Positions 1 to 12,061 of a stretch of 64,000 bases of DNA are shown here, in pieces. The number at the start of each line of letters is the position of its first letter. Within the stretch, counting starts at the first letter, position 1. A program made the position numbers and the translations under genes. A model generated the notes under the pieces. The model did no database searches, was not told the DNA's origin, and saw only the letters and a program-made list of their open reading frames with translations. The stretch is from Monodelphis domestica (taxonomy: Eukaryota > Chordata > Mammalia > Didelphimorphia > Didelphidae): positions 328,026,415-328,090,414 of the forward strand of contig NC_077230.1 of the NCBI RefSeq assembly GCF_027887165.1, in the 5' to 3' direction.

Positions 1-299
1 CAGGGCAAAAATATTTTTCTTGATAAACAAATTGAAGTTTGAGCAGTTCTGCCTTCTTTGCTAGTTATCATCATCTGATTCATACTAAGCAGAAATCCTA
101 TGCCTTATTTGAATCTCTTTTTTCTCCAAATACGGTTAATACACCCCATTTTTGCATGTGATTTGTATTTCTCATTGGCCTCTGGTCATTAGGAATATTG
201 ACAATATTATTACAGAACTATGCCATACAGTTATATTCATTCTCTGGACTTCAATGATTATAACTAACAAGATACTCTAGACTTAATACTTTTATGAGG

Positions 300-1130
300 C
301 GAGAACAGCTCTTAGATTAAGATATAAAGCCTGCCAATCAATGAAATGTAAAAATTGGGTGCAAACAATTACTTGTATTGAAATAATCAAATGTGAAAAC
401 TAGGTATGAATTGAATGAAAACAGATGACAAAATTCAAGAAATGTCTTGAGGTTGGTTGAAGAGAAATAGTTACACACCTTATGTGGTTTTGGATCAAAT
501 AGCAAGCAGGTTCAGAATCTGGCATTGTAATAGGAGGATGCTGGCACAGCTCCAACTGAGCTCCCAAGAGGCAATCACTTGTGGGAGAGGAAGAGAAGGA
601 GGAGAAGGAAAGTAAATGAGAAAAGATAAGGAAAGAAGCTGTCTCTTTCCTCTAACCCCCACTGACTAGAATGACTCTGTGAACTTTGAAATTTTCAGAG
701 ATTTTGACTTCCCATTAGGGTCAGTAGCAGTAATCCAAGGACAAAATAAATACATGGAGAAAAGCAAGTTCTAAGGATACTCTAGAAGGGCGCTAATCCT
801 TGGAACCCTAGAGAGCTACACTTACTAAATAGAATTTCATGAGGATCCTAAGAAGAGAGAATTTCAGCAGCCAAGGACTATCAGTTACCCCTTTATCACA
901 TATGATATTTAAACTTGAGCCCACTCTCCCCAGGGAATAAGTATGCTATAGAGATGTGGCAGTTGTTTTGTACCAACTTTTCTTTTGTAATAACTCTTCT
1001 TGCTATAAATCACCTTATAAAGTACTATTTAATTCTGGCTGACTTCCTGACATTGACCTTTATTGGATGGAGCACATCTGAGGGTAGCACATGAGAAAAT
1101 TTCTGAGTGTTATTCCTAGAACATTAAGGG
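300..1130 (+). mobile_element. Possible LTR-like remnant related to 44489-45465
   Basis: Shared words in the same order (cacttgtgggaga, ttttgtaccaacttttcttt, gctataaatcaccttataaa) suggest an old copy of the element at 44489. It is diverged, and its edges are uncertain. Confidence 0.35.
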
Positions 1131-1702
1131 GAAAAGTAGTCCTCCACCCTCCGAGAACCTGACCTCTCAGAGTGAGTGTTGAGAAGTAGCCCAGAAGGGG
1201 GTGCTGCACTCTGTTAACTGGCCTTCCTTCCATCTTCTGTACGTCCCTTAAAAATCTAAGTTAATTATTGAATTCCTTGTGCACCTGCATATGTCTTTTC
1301 AGACATCTCCTATTTTTACCTTTTCAATAGAATAATTTCCCTTTGTGTTTTCAGTAATTTATTCTTGAGAATTTTTCATTCTAGTACAATGATGTTCCTT
1401 AGAGAATTTGTCTACCTATCCTTCCAATCCTTCTTTTGAACTTTTTGAAAAAAGCATTCCCCAAATCTAGGATATATATCAGACTGCATCTGGATTTCTC
1501 TTCATTCTATAATGTAAACTCTGGGATAGAGTGGTTACTTTTGTGCAAGATTCCCATCATTTCTCCACATAGGAGGCCAGTTCCTTTCTGTTAGAGTGAG
1601 AATTTAAAAAAAGAATAAGATTTCCCTAACTTGGATCCTCTATCTTTTGAAGGAATGAATTATTATTAATGCAAGGCAAGAAGATATTAGTTGTTTCTCT
1701 CT
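1131..1702. other. Unassigned AT-rich stretch
   Basis: No gene, RNA or repeat family was recognised with confidence. The text around 1380-1520 looks like decayed repeat. Confidence 0.4.
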
Positions 1703-1875
1703 CTCTGTGCATGTGAGGGTAGAGACAGAGAGAGAGACACAGAGAGAGACAGAGGTGGTGGAAGAGGGAGAGGAAGAAGAAAAGAAGAAGAAGAAGGAGA
1801 AGAAGAGGAGGAGGAGAAGGAAGAGGAAGAAAAGAAGGAGGAGAGAAAAGAAGAAAGGAGAAAAGAGGAGAGATG
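1703..1875 (+). repeat. Purine (GA/GAA) tract
   Basis: About 170 bp of almost pure A/G on the plus strand, starting as agagacagagagagaga and becoming gaagaagaagaagg and gaggaggag. The reverse strand gives low-complexity Ser/Leu/Phe-rich frames that are not genes. Confidence 0.95.
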
Positions 1876-2694
1876 CAACTGAGATCCAACTGGTTTTTAG
1901 ATAATTTAATTCTTCCATGTTTATTGTATGATGCCTCTGTACCAAACTTGTGATGTTTCCCAAACTCATTGGAACAAAAATATTAGTTATTTGGCTGTGG
2001 CAGAAATATAGACTTGTACACTGCATAAGTCACAACAAAAATTTCCCTATTCTCTCTACTGGTTAATAGAGTATGTGTAATATAATATAATAATATTTTC
2101 CCTTGTTCTTTGAACTCCTCCTCGGTGTTTGCCCCATGATCCCTAAGGCCTGGTTTGAACTTCTAATGTCAATTATCACCTCTTGATATCTTAATAATCT
2201 AATCCAATTTCATTTCCTTACTTTTAACAATTGCCCAGCTACAACTACCTTCCTTTTCCTTCTTATACCAATCTCTTAGATATATCACTAACATGCTCCA
2301 TCTACCAATTCATTCTTCCAATTGACTTTAAACTTCGTTTTTTAAAAAAATATATTTAACCCTGCAGTGTCTTACTATCTTTCCCCCTTTTTTTGACTCT
2401 ATTTGTTCTTGTGCCTGAATTCTCATTAATCCTCCTTGATCCTACCCCTCTTTCAATCTTTTCTCATGATACCCAGAAATAAAACCTGGACAATTGTTTT
2501 GGACCAGAAGATTATTCTTACATTTTTCTGTATTTCACCAAATTTCTTCTTTCCAAATACACTCCTTGACCTTCTTTATTGGTCCAAACCCATCTATATC
2601 ATGCAAATATCTCCTTATTCAGTTCAAGTCCTTTTTTCTTATGCTCCTTTGTCTACAATATTCTCCCAACAATCAAGAGGGGGGAATGTAATGA
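1876..2694. other. Unassigned, pyrimidine-biased stretch
   Basis: The plus strand is T/C-rich, with short open frames (for example 2436-2702) lacking recognisable domains. Probably decayed LINE sequence. No gene seen. Confidence 0.4.
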
Positions 2695-2824
2695 AGTATT
2701 GAAGACTCCCATTGTGTTCCCAGTTCTGTTTTAGGCACTGGGGACAGGAAGACAAAAACTAGACAGTCCCTGTATTCAAGGAACTTACATGAAGGTACAA
2801 AGGACCTATAACAATTAATGCTAA
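2695..2824 (-). mobile_element. L2 LINE 3' UTR fragment
   Basis: The text aggcactggggacaggaaga, aaaaactagacagtccctgt and tcaaggaacttaca is the reverse-strand L2 3' UTR. Confidence 0.6.
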
Positions 2825-3206
2825 GGTTTCCAAGCCACAGATTTTCATAGTAGGATGGAATTTCTGAGGTCCTCTATTCTAATCCACATTTGATTGAAAA
2901 TCCACTTTATGACACCCAGAAAGTAGCCATTCAACCTTTGCTTGAAGACTTTCAATTAGAGGGGAAACTACCATCTCTACAGATAGCCCATTCTGCTTTT
3001 GTATAGCTCTACTTCTTAGGAAGTTTTTTCTTACATTAAGCCAAAATCTACATTTCTGCAAATTTTATCCCATTGGCTCTAATCCCAAGCCAAAAGGACC
3101 AATCAGACTAAGTCTAATTTGCCTTTTCTATAATCTTCCATGTACTCAAAGACAACTATTATATCTTCTCTTAAGATTTCGCCTCTCCATGAAAAATATA
3201 CCTTAT

Positions 3207-3395
3207 GCTGGGTGGTTCAGTGAATAGAGAGGCAGGCTCAGACTGGACTTCCTAGATTTGAATCTGATCTGAGCCATTTCCTAGCTGTGAGACCCTTGGC
3301 AAGTCACTTAACCTCCATTGCCTAGCCCTTACTATTCTTCTACCTTAGACCCAATACATGGCATTGATTCTTAGATGGAAAGTAATTAAAAAAAT
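3207..3395 (+). mobile_element. tRNA-derived SINE (marsupial SINE1/Mon1-like)
   Basis: An A-box-like ggtggttcagtgaatagag and a B-box-like gatttgaatct are followed by the family 3' body (ttgcctagcccttac) and an A-run. It is inserted in a CR1/L3 LINE. The family name is from memory. Confidence 0.8.
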
Positions 3396-3659
3396 ACTTA
3401 ATTCCCTTTGTTCATCGATATATAGCATGATTTCAAGATCTATTCACCAACCTGGCCACTTCCTTGGACCTACTTTAATTTATCAATGTCCTTCTTAAAA
3501 TGTGGCACCCAGAACTGAAAATAATATTCCAAGCATGGCTTGAACAGAGCAAAGAACAATGAGACTGTCACTTTCCTTATTCTGGACACTGTGCTTTAAT
3601 AATACATCCCAAGAAACAATTAGTTTCTTTAGTTGTTAGTACCTTTCCTTCTAAGGCTG

Positions 3660-3842
3660 CCTTCAATCTTCTCTGTTATTTATTGTGTATACACACAAAC
3701 ATATATATGTATATGTGCTTATATTAGAATGTAAACTCACTGAAGGCAAGGTTGCTTTTGCTTTTTATTTGTACCCCAGCTTCTAGAACAGTCTATGGCA
3801 TATAGGAAGCACATAATAAATGCTTGATGGCTAACTAATAGA
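3660..3842 (+). mobile_element. L2 LINE 3' tail
   Basis: The typical L2 terminus is present: agaatgtaaactcactgaag, a gcaaggttg segment and cacataataaatgcttgatg. Confidence 0.65.
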
Positions 3843-3983
3843 CTGCCATATTTCTTTGTTGATTTACTGAGTTTGAAGTTCACTAAAACCTTCAGATCTT
3901 TTTTCAGATGAGCTGCTATTTATAAGTACTAGTTAGCTAACATAGCTGTAGCAAAAAATGAAGTAATAGTGGCTCATTCTTTT

Positions 3984-4182
3984 TTTTTGAACCCTTACCT
4001 TCCATCTCAGAATCAATATTGGATATTGGTTCCAAAGCAGAAGAATGGTAAGGGCTAGGCAATGGGGATTATGTGACTTGTCCAGGGTCACACAGCTAGA
4101 AAGTGTCTGATGTCAGATTTGAACCCTGGACCCCCCATCTCTGGGTCTGATTCTCAATCCACTGAGCCACCCAGTTGCCCCC
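3984..4182 (-). mobile_element. tRNA-derived SINE (SINE1/Mon1-like) with TSD
   Basis: Full-length reverse copy ending ccactgagccacccagttgc. A 14-bp target duplication, tggctcattctttt, lies at 3970-3983 and 4183-4196. It is inserted in the CR1/L3 remnant. Confidence 0.9.
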
Positions 4183-4620
4183 TGGCTCATTCTTTTAAAA
4201 TAAATGAGTTTATTCCAAGGGGAAAAAAAGCCCCTCTGATCTTGTACATGTAAACTGAGTTTGGGAATCCAAAGATTGTTTTTATTAAATTTTCTAATTT
4301 CCATTGAATTTCACCTTATTAGATTCAGCCTAATGTTGAGATATTTTGGGTATTGATTTTATTATCCAATGTGTTAGCTATTGCTCTTAGCTATGAGATG
4401 TGCAAATTTGATAAGCATGCCTTCTATGTATGCCTTTATCTAAATCATTGATAAAAATGTTAACTAGCACAGAGTCAAACACAGATTCCTTAGTATTCTA
4501 CTAGACATCATGAAAGTTGGTGTCAACCCATTAATACTGACTTTTGGAGTCTAGGCAATGAAATATCATATGGTAGTAGACCTTTAAGCCTCAGTTGAAT
4601 TCAACTCAATTCCATTCAAT

Positions 4621-5129
4621 CTAAAAAAACAAGAATATTTGAGTGTCTACTGCCATAAACCAAATTATATCCCACCTATATTTAGGGTTGACCCCATGAA
4701 CAAGCTCTCCATGCTGATTGTCAAAAGAACCATTCCTTCTTGCCTTAACCCTAAATTCTCTGTAGTTTGCCCCAGGATAACCAGCAAGGAAGATAGTGAG
4801 CCTGTAATGATACTCTTCATTTAACATTTGATGTTCTCCAGTCAGCATCACGCTCACTCCCACTGTGAGTTAAAATGGATAATGGCTCCCTGAAAGCCTG
4901 GGTATACCTGACCTATACCTATGAGGAAATAGACATTACGTTTATTTTATTGTCTATAAGAGGAGTGAAGAGTGAACTGATAAAACTGATTGAGAGGATA
5001 ACATTTTTTGATTTGTTTATAGTTATTTGGCAGAGCTGGGGACAGTCTTAGACCTTGATGAGAATCTTAGAAACTGGTCCTTTGCCCAGTAAATGTCCCT
5101 AATAACCTCTCCCATTACATACAATTATC
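4621..5129. other. Unassigned stretch after CR1/L3
   Basis: May continue the CR1/L3 remnant in a form too diverged to recognise. No gene seen. Confidence 0.4.
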
Positions 5130-5330
5130 ACGAGATACTAAATTTAGAGGTGTAAAGGAACAGTATAGAACATTTAATCCAATTCCCTCATTTTACAAGT
5201 GCAGAAAGTGAGAGCTAGAGACACCAAGGGCTTGCTCAAGGTCACATATGTAAAAAGTAACAGAACCAGAATTCATACTCTCTTATTAGAGAAGCATTTC
5301 TTTGTGCTGAAGCATTGTACTTCTAGAAGT
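5130..5330 (-). mobile_element. CORE/MIR-type SINE
   Basis: The text ccctcattttacaagtgcag, aaggtcacatatg and accagaattcatactc follows a reverse-strand MIR-family SINE. Confidence 0.65.
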
Positions 5331-5360
5331 CTCATATTGAAAATGTAACGACTATTTGTC

Positions 5361-5625
5361 CCAGCAGTGTAGTTCAGTGAAAAGAGCCTCATATGCAGAA
5401 TTGAAGGATTTAAACTCGAATCTGCAGGCAATTCTGGCATATATGTGTTTATATTTAATGTGTATTTATAACCATATATGTATGCATACATGTATGTATG
5501 CATGTATGCATGCATGCATGTATCAAATCACTTAACCTCTCTTCCCCTCAGCTTCCTCTTCAGTGAAAGGAGAAGTTAGGCTTGATGACCTCAAAGGTCC
5601 TTTTTTGTTCTATATCCTATGAAGA
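5361..5625 (+). mobile_element. CORE/MIR-type SINE carrying a TGTA/TGCA microsatellite
   Basis: The 5' part gtgtagttcagtgaaaagag and 3' part atcacttaacctctcttccc with gatgacctcaaaggtccttt are MIR-like. The middle has been replaced or expanded by the repeat at 5440-5522. Confidence 0.65.
5440..5522 (+). repeat. TGTA/TGCA microsatellite
   Basis: Imperfect tatg/tgca units (tgtatgtatgcatgtatgca) inside a MIR-type SINE. Confidence 0.9.
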
Positions 5626-5967
5626 CCCTCATTGCATTTGCCTTCCTAGAACACATAAATATTCATTTTGTGAATCTCATTGAAAAGCAAGCAGCATTCT
5701 AAAGAATAAGTCTATGTAGGTTTTTTAACATTGCTTCCAAAATAGGGCTATACACACAATGGTCACTCTATAAGAGCTGTTGACATACATTCTTTCAGAA
5801 AAGAATGCACACAAGTCAGTAGGCTGTGGGAAAAAACACATCCATCAGCCAACCGATTGGCCCAGGATAGAGTAATGGGATGGTTCTTTGGGGGGGGGGA
5901 GGAAGGTGAGGAGAAGAATCTTCATTTGAGTCTATATCTATATTTATATATCTATCAAGTCTTTGTT

Positions 5968-6545
5968 AAGTTTGGCAGGCACCATGGTGTAGTGGAGAGA
6001 GTGTTAAACTATGAGGGAAAAGATCTGGGTTTTAAGTTTTATTTCTACCAGGCATGGAGGTGGGAACATGGCTGGGGCTCAGGGGTGGGAATGGCAGAGA
6101 GCAAAGGGCTTAGTATAAATTGAGATCTCAGAGGGCAAGCAGAAAGCCAAACTGAGTTGAAATCCAAGAGTTCACAAAGGCCAATATTGTAGAGACCAGG
6201 CAGACAGTCATGGACAGAATCCAAAAACAAGAAGACCAAAACCAGGGGGAGGCCCACATAGAGTTATGGTCAGGAAAATACCCTGTGAAGGAGGGGAAGC
6301 AGGAAATATCAGCAACTGATGTCTTGTCTCCTATGAGAAGTCAGCCCAAGAGAGCACCTAAGTGTCTCAGGGTTGTCACAACCCGTCACCACCTCTTGAT
6401 CAACTGTGGCTGTACAGCTGGGGGCCCAGAGAGTGTGATTAGGTAGCAAAGTCACCTAACCTCATGGAACCTGTTTCCTCAAATGTCAAATAGGAATTAA
6501 AAATCTCTTCTGCTTACTGCATAGGGCAGTTTTGAGTTTAGAATA
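5968..6545 (+). mobile_element. MIR-type SINE split by about 375 bp
   Basis: The MIR 5' half (caccatggtgtagtggagag, agatctgggttttaag) ends near 6050. A 3' half (gtcacctaacctcatggaac, ctgtttcctcaaatg) starts near 6440. The sequence between is unassigned. Confidence 0.6.
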
Positions 6546-6552
6546 AGACTAT

Positions 6553-6553
6553 G

Positions 6554-6586
<33 letters not shown>

Positions 6587-6588
6587 GA
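6553..6588 (+). repeat. TA microsatellite
   Basis: Two short (TA)n blocks separated by tg. Confidence 0.9.
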
Positions 6589-7128
6589 AAATGCCTTTTT
6601 CAACATTATATAAATATAAGGGAATATTTTTGGATACTCAAATTGGTTGAATTAAAATTTTAAAATAACAAAATAGTGGAATCAGTCAATAAATTCTTTT
6701 TTTGGTCTTTATAATGCCAAGCATATGCCGTTTGGACTCCATTTAAACTTTGTCACTTAGTTGTTTTGGCATCATCTAGACACAACCCCCACCCCCAAGA
6801 GGAAATGATACAAATTTTGGCTATGACCAGAGACTTTATAAAAAACTACTGTAATTACTGATATTTATATGGGGATTTACAGTTACAAAGCACTTTATCA
6901 TGTCAAATACTCAAATAGAACTGCAGACTTCTCAATATGGAGTTCCCTCCCATGATGCTAATCTTAACTCATCCATGCCTGCCCCTCCTATGTGGCTCTT
7001 ATCTTTGTCTTCCCATACATTCCCCATAGTGGGTCTCCTTGCTTAAAAATAATGGAGGCTTTCATGTACATTATATTCATGTATACATACAATACACATA
7101 TGTGTCTATATATGTAAAGCACATACAC

Positions 7129-7346
7129 CAAAGGCAGCTGATGGTGCAGTGGATTTAGCTCTAGACCAGGAATCAGAAAGTTTTGCATTCAGATACAGCC
7201 TCAGATACCTATTAGCTGTGTGACCTGGATAAGTAACTTTACTTCTATTTGCCTCAATTTCTTCACTACAGTGGTAATAATAATTGTACTTGGCTCTCAG
7301 GGTTTTTGTGGGAATTAAATAAGATATTTGGAAAAAAAGTAGTACA

Positions 7347-7348
<2 letters not shown>
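7129..7348 (+). mobile_element. CORE/MIR-type SINE ending at a TA array
   Basis: Head gatggtgcagtggatttagc, middle agctgtgtgacctggat, 3' core gcctcaatttcttcactaca and ctctcagggtttttgtggga, then the (TA)n array. Confidence 0.75.

Positions 7349-7424
<76 letters not shown>
7349..7424 (+). repeat. Long (TA)n microsatellite
   Basis: About 76 bp of perfect alternating TA directly after a MIR-type SINE. Confidence 0.97.
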
Positions 7425-7426
<2 letters not shown>

Positions 7427-7560
7427 TTATTCCCTTCATATGTGGGTATATATGTATATATACATATATTATAGATATGTTCCAATTTAATAATATAATA
7501 CTATATAGTATAGCTTTGACAAAAAAATTTCCAAGTCTGACTCCTCCCCCCCTCTCTTTT

Positions 7561-7565
<5 letters not shown>

Positions 7566-7629
<64 letters not shown>
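7566..7629 (+). repeat. Long (CT)n microsatellite
   Basis: About 64 bp of perfect CT, roughly 140 bp beyond the TA array. Confidence 0.97.
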
Positions 7630-7630
<1 letters not shown>

Positions 7631-7679
7631 ATCTATAAGGCTTTATGATTAAGACATCATCTATCTTATATGACCTGCC

Positions 7680-8135
7680 TCATGACCACCTCCTTGAAAG
7701 TTATGCCACCCATAGACCATGTTCCTGTATTTTTCACCCTGCCCTTCTAGTTTGGAAACATCCATTCCTTGGATCCTGAAATCCTAATGGGTGAATACTT
7801 CTCGTGGCACCCTTGGTATCTATACTATTTTAGGAAAGGCCCAGCTATACTTCATGTTGATTATTATTCTCCACTCATTTCATCAACAGGCTAGCCAACC
7901 ACTAGCCAACAAATTCTGCCATTATTCATCAATAAGATACGTCAATCTATTCTTCTATGGTGCCATTCACCAGCTCTCTAACTTTCTGGACTTTTCTTCC
8001 TCTCCCAGCTGCCTACTATTCTCCGTATGTGTTCTCTCTCCTTATAAGAAAATAAATTTCTTGCAGCAGGGACAATTTTTGCTCTTGTATTTGTATGTTA
8101 GCATAGTGCTTGACATGTAGTAAGTTCATTCATTT
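7680..8135 (+). mobile_element. L2/L3-type LINE tail
   Basis: The region ends agcagggacaatttttgctc, ttagcatagtgcttgacatg and a tcatt-rich repeat, the shape of an L2/L3 terminus. The upstream part is weak. Confidence 0.45.
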
Positions 8136-8489
8136 ATCCATTTATTCATTCATATGGAAAAAGTGCTTTGGGTGGTTAATACATTTTTATTGAAGACCTC
8201 CTATATTTCAGTTGCTGTGTTAATCCCTGGGGATAAAGAAAAGCCACACTTCCCACCTCTACTTTTTAAAATGACATTTCTATTTCTTCATGTAGCACAT
8301 GCATCCTTTCTTCTCCAGCAAATGTTCTCCCTCTATCATTCTTATTCTCTTACTAATTGTTACTCTTTTCCCACCTGTGAGTTGTTTCCTTACTGCCTAC
8401 AAACAACTGCTTCCCTATTGCCTAGAAACAGGACCATATCTCACTTATCCTTATAAGTCCCCTCACTGAATTTATTGTTCCCCACTAGG

Positions 8490-9905
8490 TATCATCCTAT
8501 ATCTTTCCTCTCTTTTGTAATTAAACTCTTTGAAAATGCCATTTCAGTTTGGTGCCTCCTTTTCTTTCCTCTCATTCTCCTCTTAATTCTCTGCAGACTG
8601 GCTCCTAGTCTTATTATTATTCAACTGAAACTGCTCTCTTCAAACTCACCAGTGATTTCTTAGTTGCCAAATATAATGATTTTTACTTAATTCTTTTCCT
8701 TTTTGATCTCTCTTTAGCCTTTGATACTGTTAAATACTCTCCTGTCCTGGATACACACTTCTCTTAAAGTTTTCAGGACATTATTCTCTTCTGGTTCTCT
8801 TCCTAGCTATCTGACTACTCCTTTTCAGCTGCCTTTGCAGGATCTTCATCCAGGTCATACCCATTAACTGTGGATATCTCCCAGGGGTCTGTTCTGGGTC
8901 CTTTTCTTTTTTTTAAAATACCATTTCACTTGGTGATCTCATTAGCTCCCTAATTATTATCTTTATGCAGCCTTAACCTCTTCCCTAATTTCCAGTCTTG
9001 CATCTCTAACTACCTGTTTGACATCTCAATCTAGATGTCTTGCAGGCATCTTACACTCAACATGCCCCAAATTCCCATTATCTTTTTTCTCCAATTCTTA
9101 ATTTTCCTGTTACTTTTGAGGACACCATCATCCTCCCAGTAACCCAGGTATGAAACCTTCTTGACATCTTCATCTCTTAGCACCCATATCCAGTTCTCTG
9201 CCAACTCCTATCCACTATTCCATCTTCATAACACCTCTCATATATATCTCCTCTCTCCCCCTTCTCTCCTTTGACACTATCACTACCCTGGTATAGGCTT
9301 TCCTGGTCCATTGCAGTGCTGGTTGATCTCTCTACCTCAAGTCTTTCCCACTCTACTCCATCTTCCAACTCAGCAGCATATTGAATCTTTCAAGTACAAT
9401 TAATTTTTTTTAAATATAAAAGAATCCTCTGTCTTTTAAAGCTCTTTTCAATCTGGTTCCTCCTCTTTTCCCAGTCATATTATACATTATTCATCCTTAT
9501 ATACTCTGCAATCCAGTGACACTGAATTTTTTGAAGCTTCTTGAACAAGATACTACATTTTTGGAATTCTGAACATTTTCACCAGCTGTCCACTATCCCT
9601 GGAGTTTTCTCCTTTCTCTTCTCTGTTTCCTAATTTCCTCCAAGTTCTTCCAATATTCCGCCTTCTACAAAAAGCCTTTCTCAAAAGATTTAATGTTAGT
9701 GCCTTCCCTCTTTTGATCAAATCCAGTTTATCCTGAATATATCTCATATCTACATTTTTGTGTTGTTTCTCCCATTAGACTATGAGCTTTTTAAGATCAG
9801 AATCTCCCCTCCCCATTTTCTTTGTATCTTCCATGCATAACACAACACCTGACACACAGTAGGCACTTTAAAATAAGTTCTTGTTGACTGACTGACTGAT
9901 ACATT
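8490..9905 (+). mobile_element. L2 LINE, 3' half
   Basis: The region contains decayed L2 reverse-transcriptase coding text (gcctttgatactgtta, ggggtctgttctgggtcc, catcctcccagtaacccagg). It ends with the L2 3' terminus: cattagactatgagctt, acacctgacacacagtaggc and a tgactgactgac repeat. There are many frame breaks. Confidence 0.8.
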
Positions 9906-11261
9906 GGTGACCATATCATCAGAATCCAAATGTCACTAAAGAAGAAAGGAATTTGTTGTGGACATTTTTGCAGTTTCCCTCCCTTCCATTTATGATCTGT
10001 TCATTGTATTTTTCTTAATTCCATCCTTAAATGCCCTTTTAAAGATCTAGTTTAGTTGGATCACTTGCCATGTTTTCCATAAACTTGCTTTTTTCTCTAT
10101 TGCTTCTCACTGTTTTATGAGGTGATACTGCTCATAATCTTTCACCAAAGCCATCCATAAGGTTTAAAAATAAGTTTATATTCTTCTATATTGGTGTTGC
10201 CCTTGGCTGTCATATCTTTCCTTTTGGTAGGGAGACAAGTATTTTCTGGCTAAGACACTAAGTTTTTTTGTTCTCCTCATCAACAATAGATTTGTATTCA
10301 TTAAACTTCCTCTTCTCTTATTCATTGCACATATTTTTGAAGAAATATTTAAATAAGTCAGGTTGGAGTTTCCTGCCTCAACTGTGTGCTATAAATTCTT
10401 ATTTTAATCTTTCCTATAATTTGGTAATGATTCCTATTTTTACTCAAATAAGTAGAGAGACATAGTAGCTAGAGACTCAGCCTTGAAACCAAGAAGACCT
10501 GATTTTGACTCATACTTGCTCCGTGACCCTGGGCAAATCATTTAACTTCTCCATGTTCTATGCAACAAAGAATGTTGTACAAAGGAAGCACTGATCTTTG
10601 TTAACAGGATTTTCTTATGCAAGAATTCTCTGTACTAATGAAATCATAGATCCAATCCCTATTCCCTTTAAGTGATAGGCAGCGTACTTAAGAGACAGCT
10701 CACTTGGAAATAACTTCCGCATCAGCAATCAGTTATCAGTTTTTTCCTGTCTGAAAATAAAATCGATTTTCACTTTTTTTGGATATCATTTGATGCTCAT
10801 TACATAGCAACTTGTGATTTTCTTAAAGAAAATATTCAGGCCAGATAGATATGTGTCTTCTATAAGGTCTGTAAAGCTTTGATTTTTCCTTTCTTACCCA
10901 CAAACCACATTTTCCAGAGTCTTTTTCATTTATTTTTGCCCCCTTTGGAATCAAGTCCTTGGATACAAGAGTACAAGCTGATTTAACTTGGAGGGTCATG
11001 CTAGGTTATTTATACATGGTGTCTCTAAAGTCTTAGATTTAAGCCATTAAAGCTTCTCTACCTCCTTATTCTCTGCAGGAAGTGTTAGCACATAGGCCAC
11101 AATTTTATTTATGATGATACTTTTGGAAGTGTTTATCATCATCATTGTAAGACAAGATGACCAAGGTCCTCTGAAATGTTTTTGTTCCTTTTGGAGGCAG
11201 AACTAAATGAAGTCTACTAGTTTTTTTTATTGCCCCTTCCAAGGAGAAATCTGCAAGCCCT
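9906..11261. other. Mostly unassigned AT-rich stretch
   Basis: Apart from the MIR fragment at 10455-10545, nothing is assignable. A segment at 11018-11065 (ggtgtctctaaagtcttaga) resembles a mariner-type terminal repeat but is too short to call. Confidence 0.4.
10455..10545 (+). mobile_element. MIR-type SINE fragment
   Basis: Contains agacctgattttgactcata and ccctgggcaaatcatttaac. Confidence 0.6.
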
Positions 11262-11475
11262 CTTTCTTTTAAAATTCTATTTTATTTTTAATTTTAGTTC
11301 CAAATTATCTACCTCCCTTCTCCTTCCCCAACCCATTGAGAAGATAAGAATTACAATATTCACTATATATATGAAGTCATGCAAAAATGTCAATTTTAGT
11401 TATGTTTCCCCCCCCAAAAAAAACCCAAGAAAGATAAAATAAATATGGTTCAGTCTGTACTCTGAGTGTTTTAGT
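11262..11475 (-). mobile_element. LINE-1 3' UTR fragment
   Basis: The sequence agttccaaattatctacct through cccattgagaag, tgaagtcatgcaaaa and ttcagtctgtactctgagtg follows the minus-strand 3' UTR of the L1 family seen at 42960-43330. Confidence 0.65.
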
Positions 11476-11856
11476 GTGTGGTAAAATATGTATCAGACAT
11501 CAGTATGACATGAGATTTAAAAAGCGAATATGAACTTAGACTGCTTAGGTTCAATGGTGCTATTATAATTATTATTTTTAGATGATGGAACTTAGTCTAA
11601 AGGAAGTCAGAGAATCTTAGAATTACTCAGTGGGTTCAGCCCCATAATTGAAAAGAAATCTACCATACTCATCCAGTAGTTATCTGATTGACTAATATCC
11701 AATAAATGATGTTCTCAATATGTTGTAGCAAAAAAATGACCAAGAAGATAAGCACATTCCCAGGGGAACCTAATTCATATCTTAAGCCTTTCAAAATACT
11801 ATAAGCTGAGTGACTCAAATTTGATTCCATTCAATAAGTATTTTAAAAACGCATGT

Positions 11857-12061
11857 GGGGGCAGCTGGGTGGCTCAATGGATTGAGAACCAGGCCCAGAG
11901 ATGGGAGGTCCTGGGTTCAAATCTGACCTCAGATACTTCCTATATGTCTGACTCTGGGCAAGTTACTTAACCTCTTATCACACTCCTGCTTTGGAACCAA
12001 TACCAAGAATTGATTCTAAGATAGAAGGTAAGGGTTTAAAAAAAAGAAAGAAAGAAAGAAA
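11857..12061 (+). mobile_element. tRNA-derived SINE (SINE1/Mon1-like)
   Basis: Full-length copy: gggcagctgggtggctcaat, ctgggttcaaatctgacctc (B box), the terminal aagatagaaggtaagggtt, and a tail that has become a GAAA repeat. Confidence 0.9.

Larger units (their letters stand above)
2825..4620 (+). mobile_element. CR1/L3 LINE remnant, interrupted three times
   Basis: CR1-type 3' region text is recognisable in order: tgcttgaagactttcaatta, cccattctgcttttgtatag, tttatcaatgtccttcttaa, cacccagaactgaaaataat, then aatttgataagcatgcc and tcattgataaaaatgtta. The element is interrupted by a SINE (3207-3395), an L2 tail (3660-3842) and a minus-strand SINE (3984-4182). All three insertions therefore came later. 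Confidence 0.75.

Noticed and set aside
1626-2026. Open frames on both strands over the GA tract
   Set aside because: Low-complexity products of a purine tract.
3207-3395. SINE heads as functional tRNA genes
   Set aside because: They have A- and B-box-like text but no tRNA-like fold or acceptor stem, and they are followed by SINE bodies.
7249-7638. 129-codon frame on the plus strand
   Set aside because: Made of Tyr-Ile and Ser-Leu runs from the TA and CT arrays and a MIR remnant.
11018-11065. Possible mariner terminal repeat
   Set aside because: Only about 45 bases resemble one and no partner end was found.
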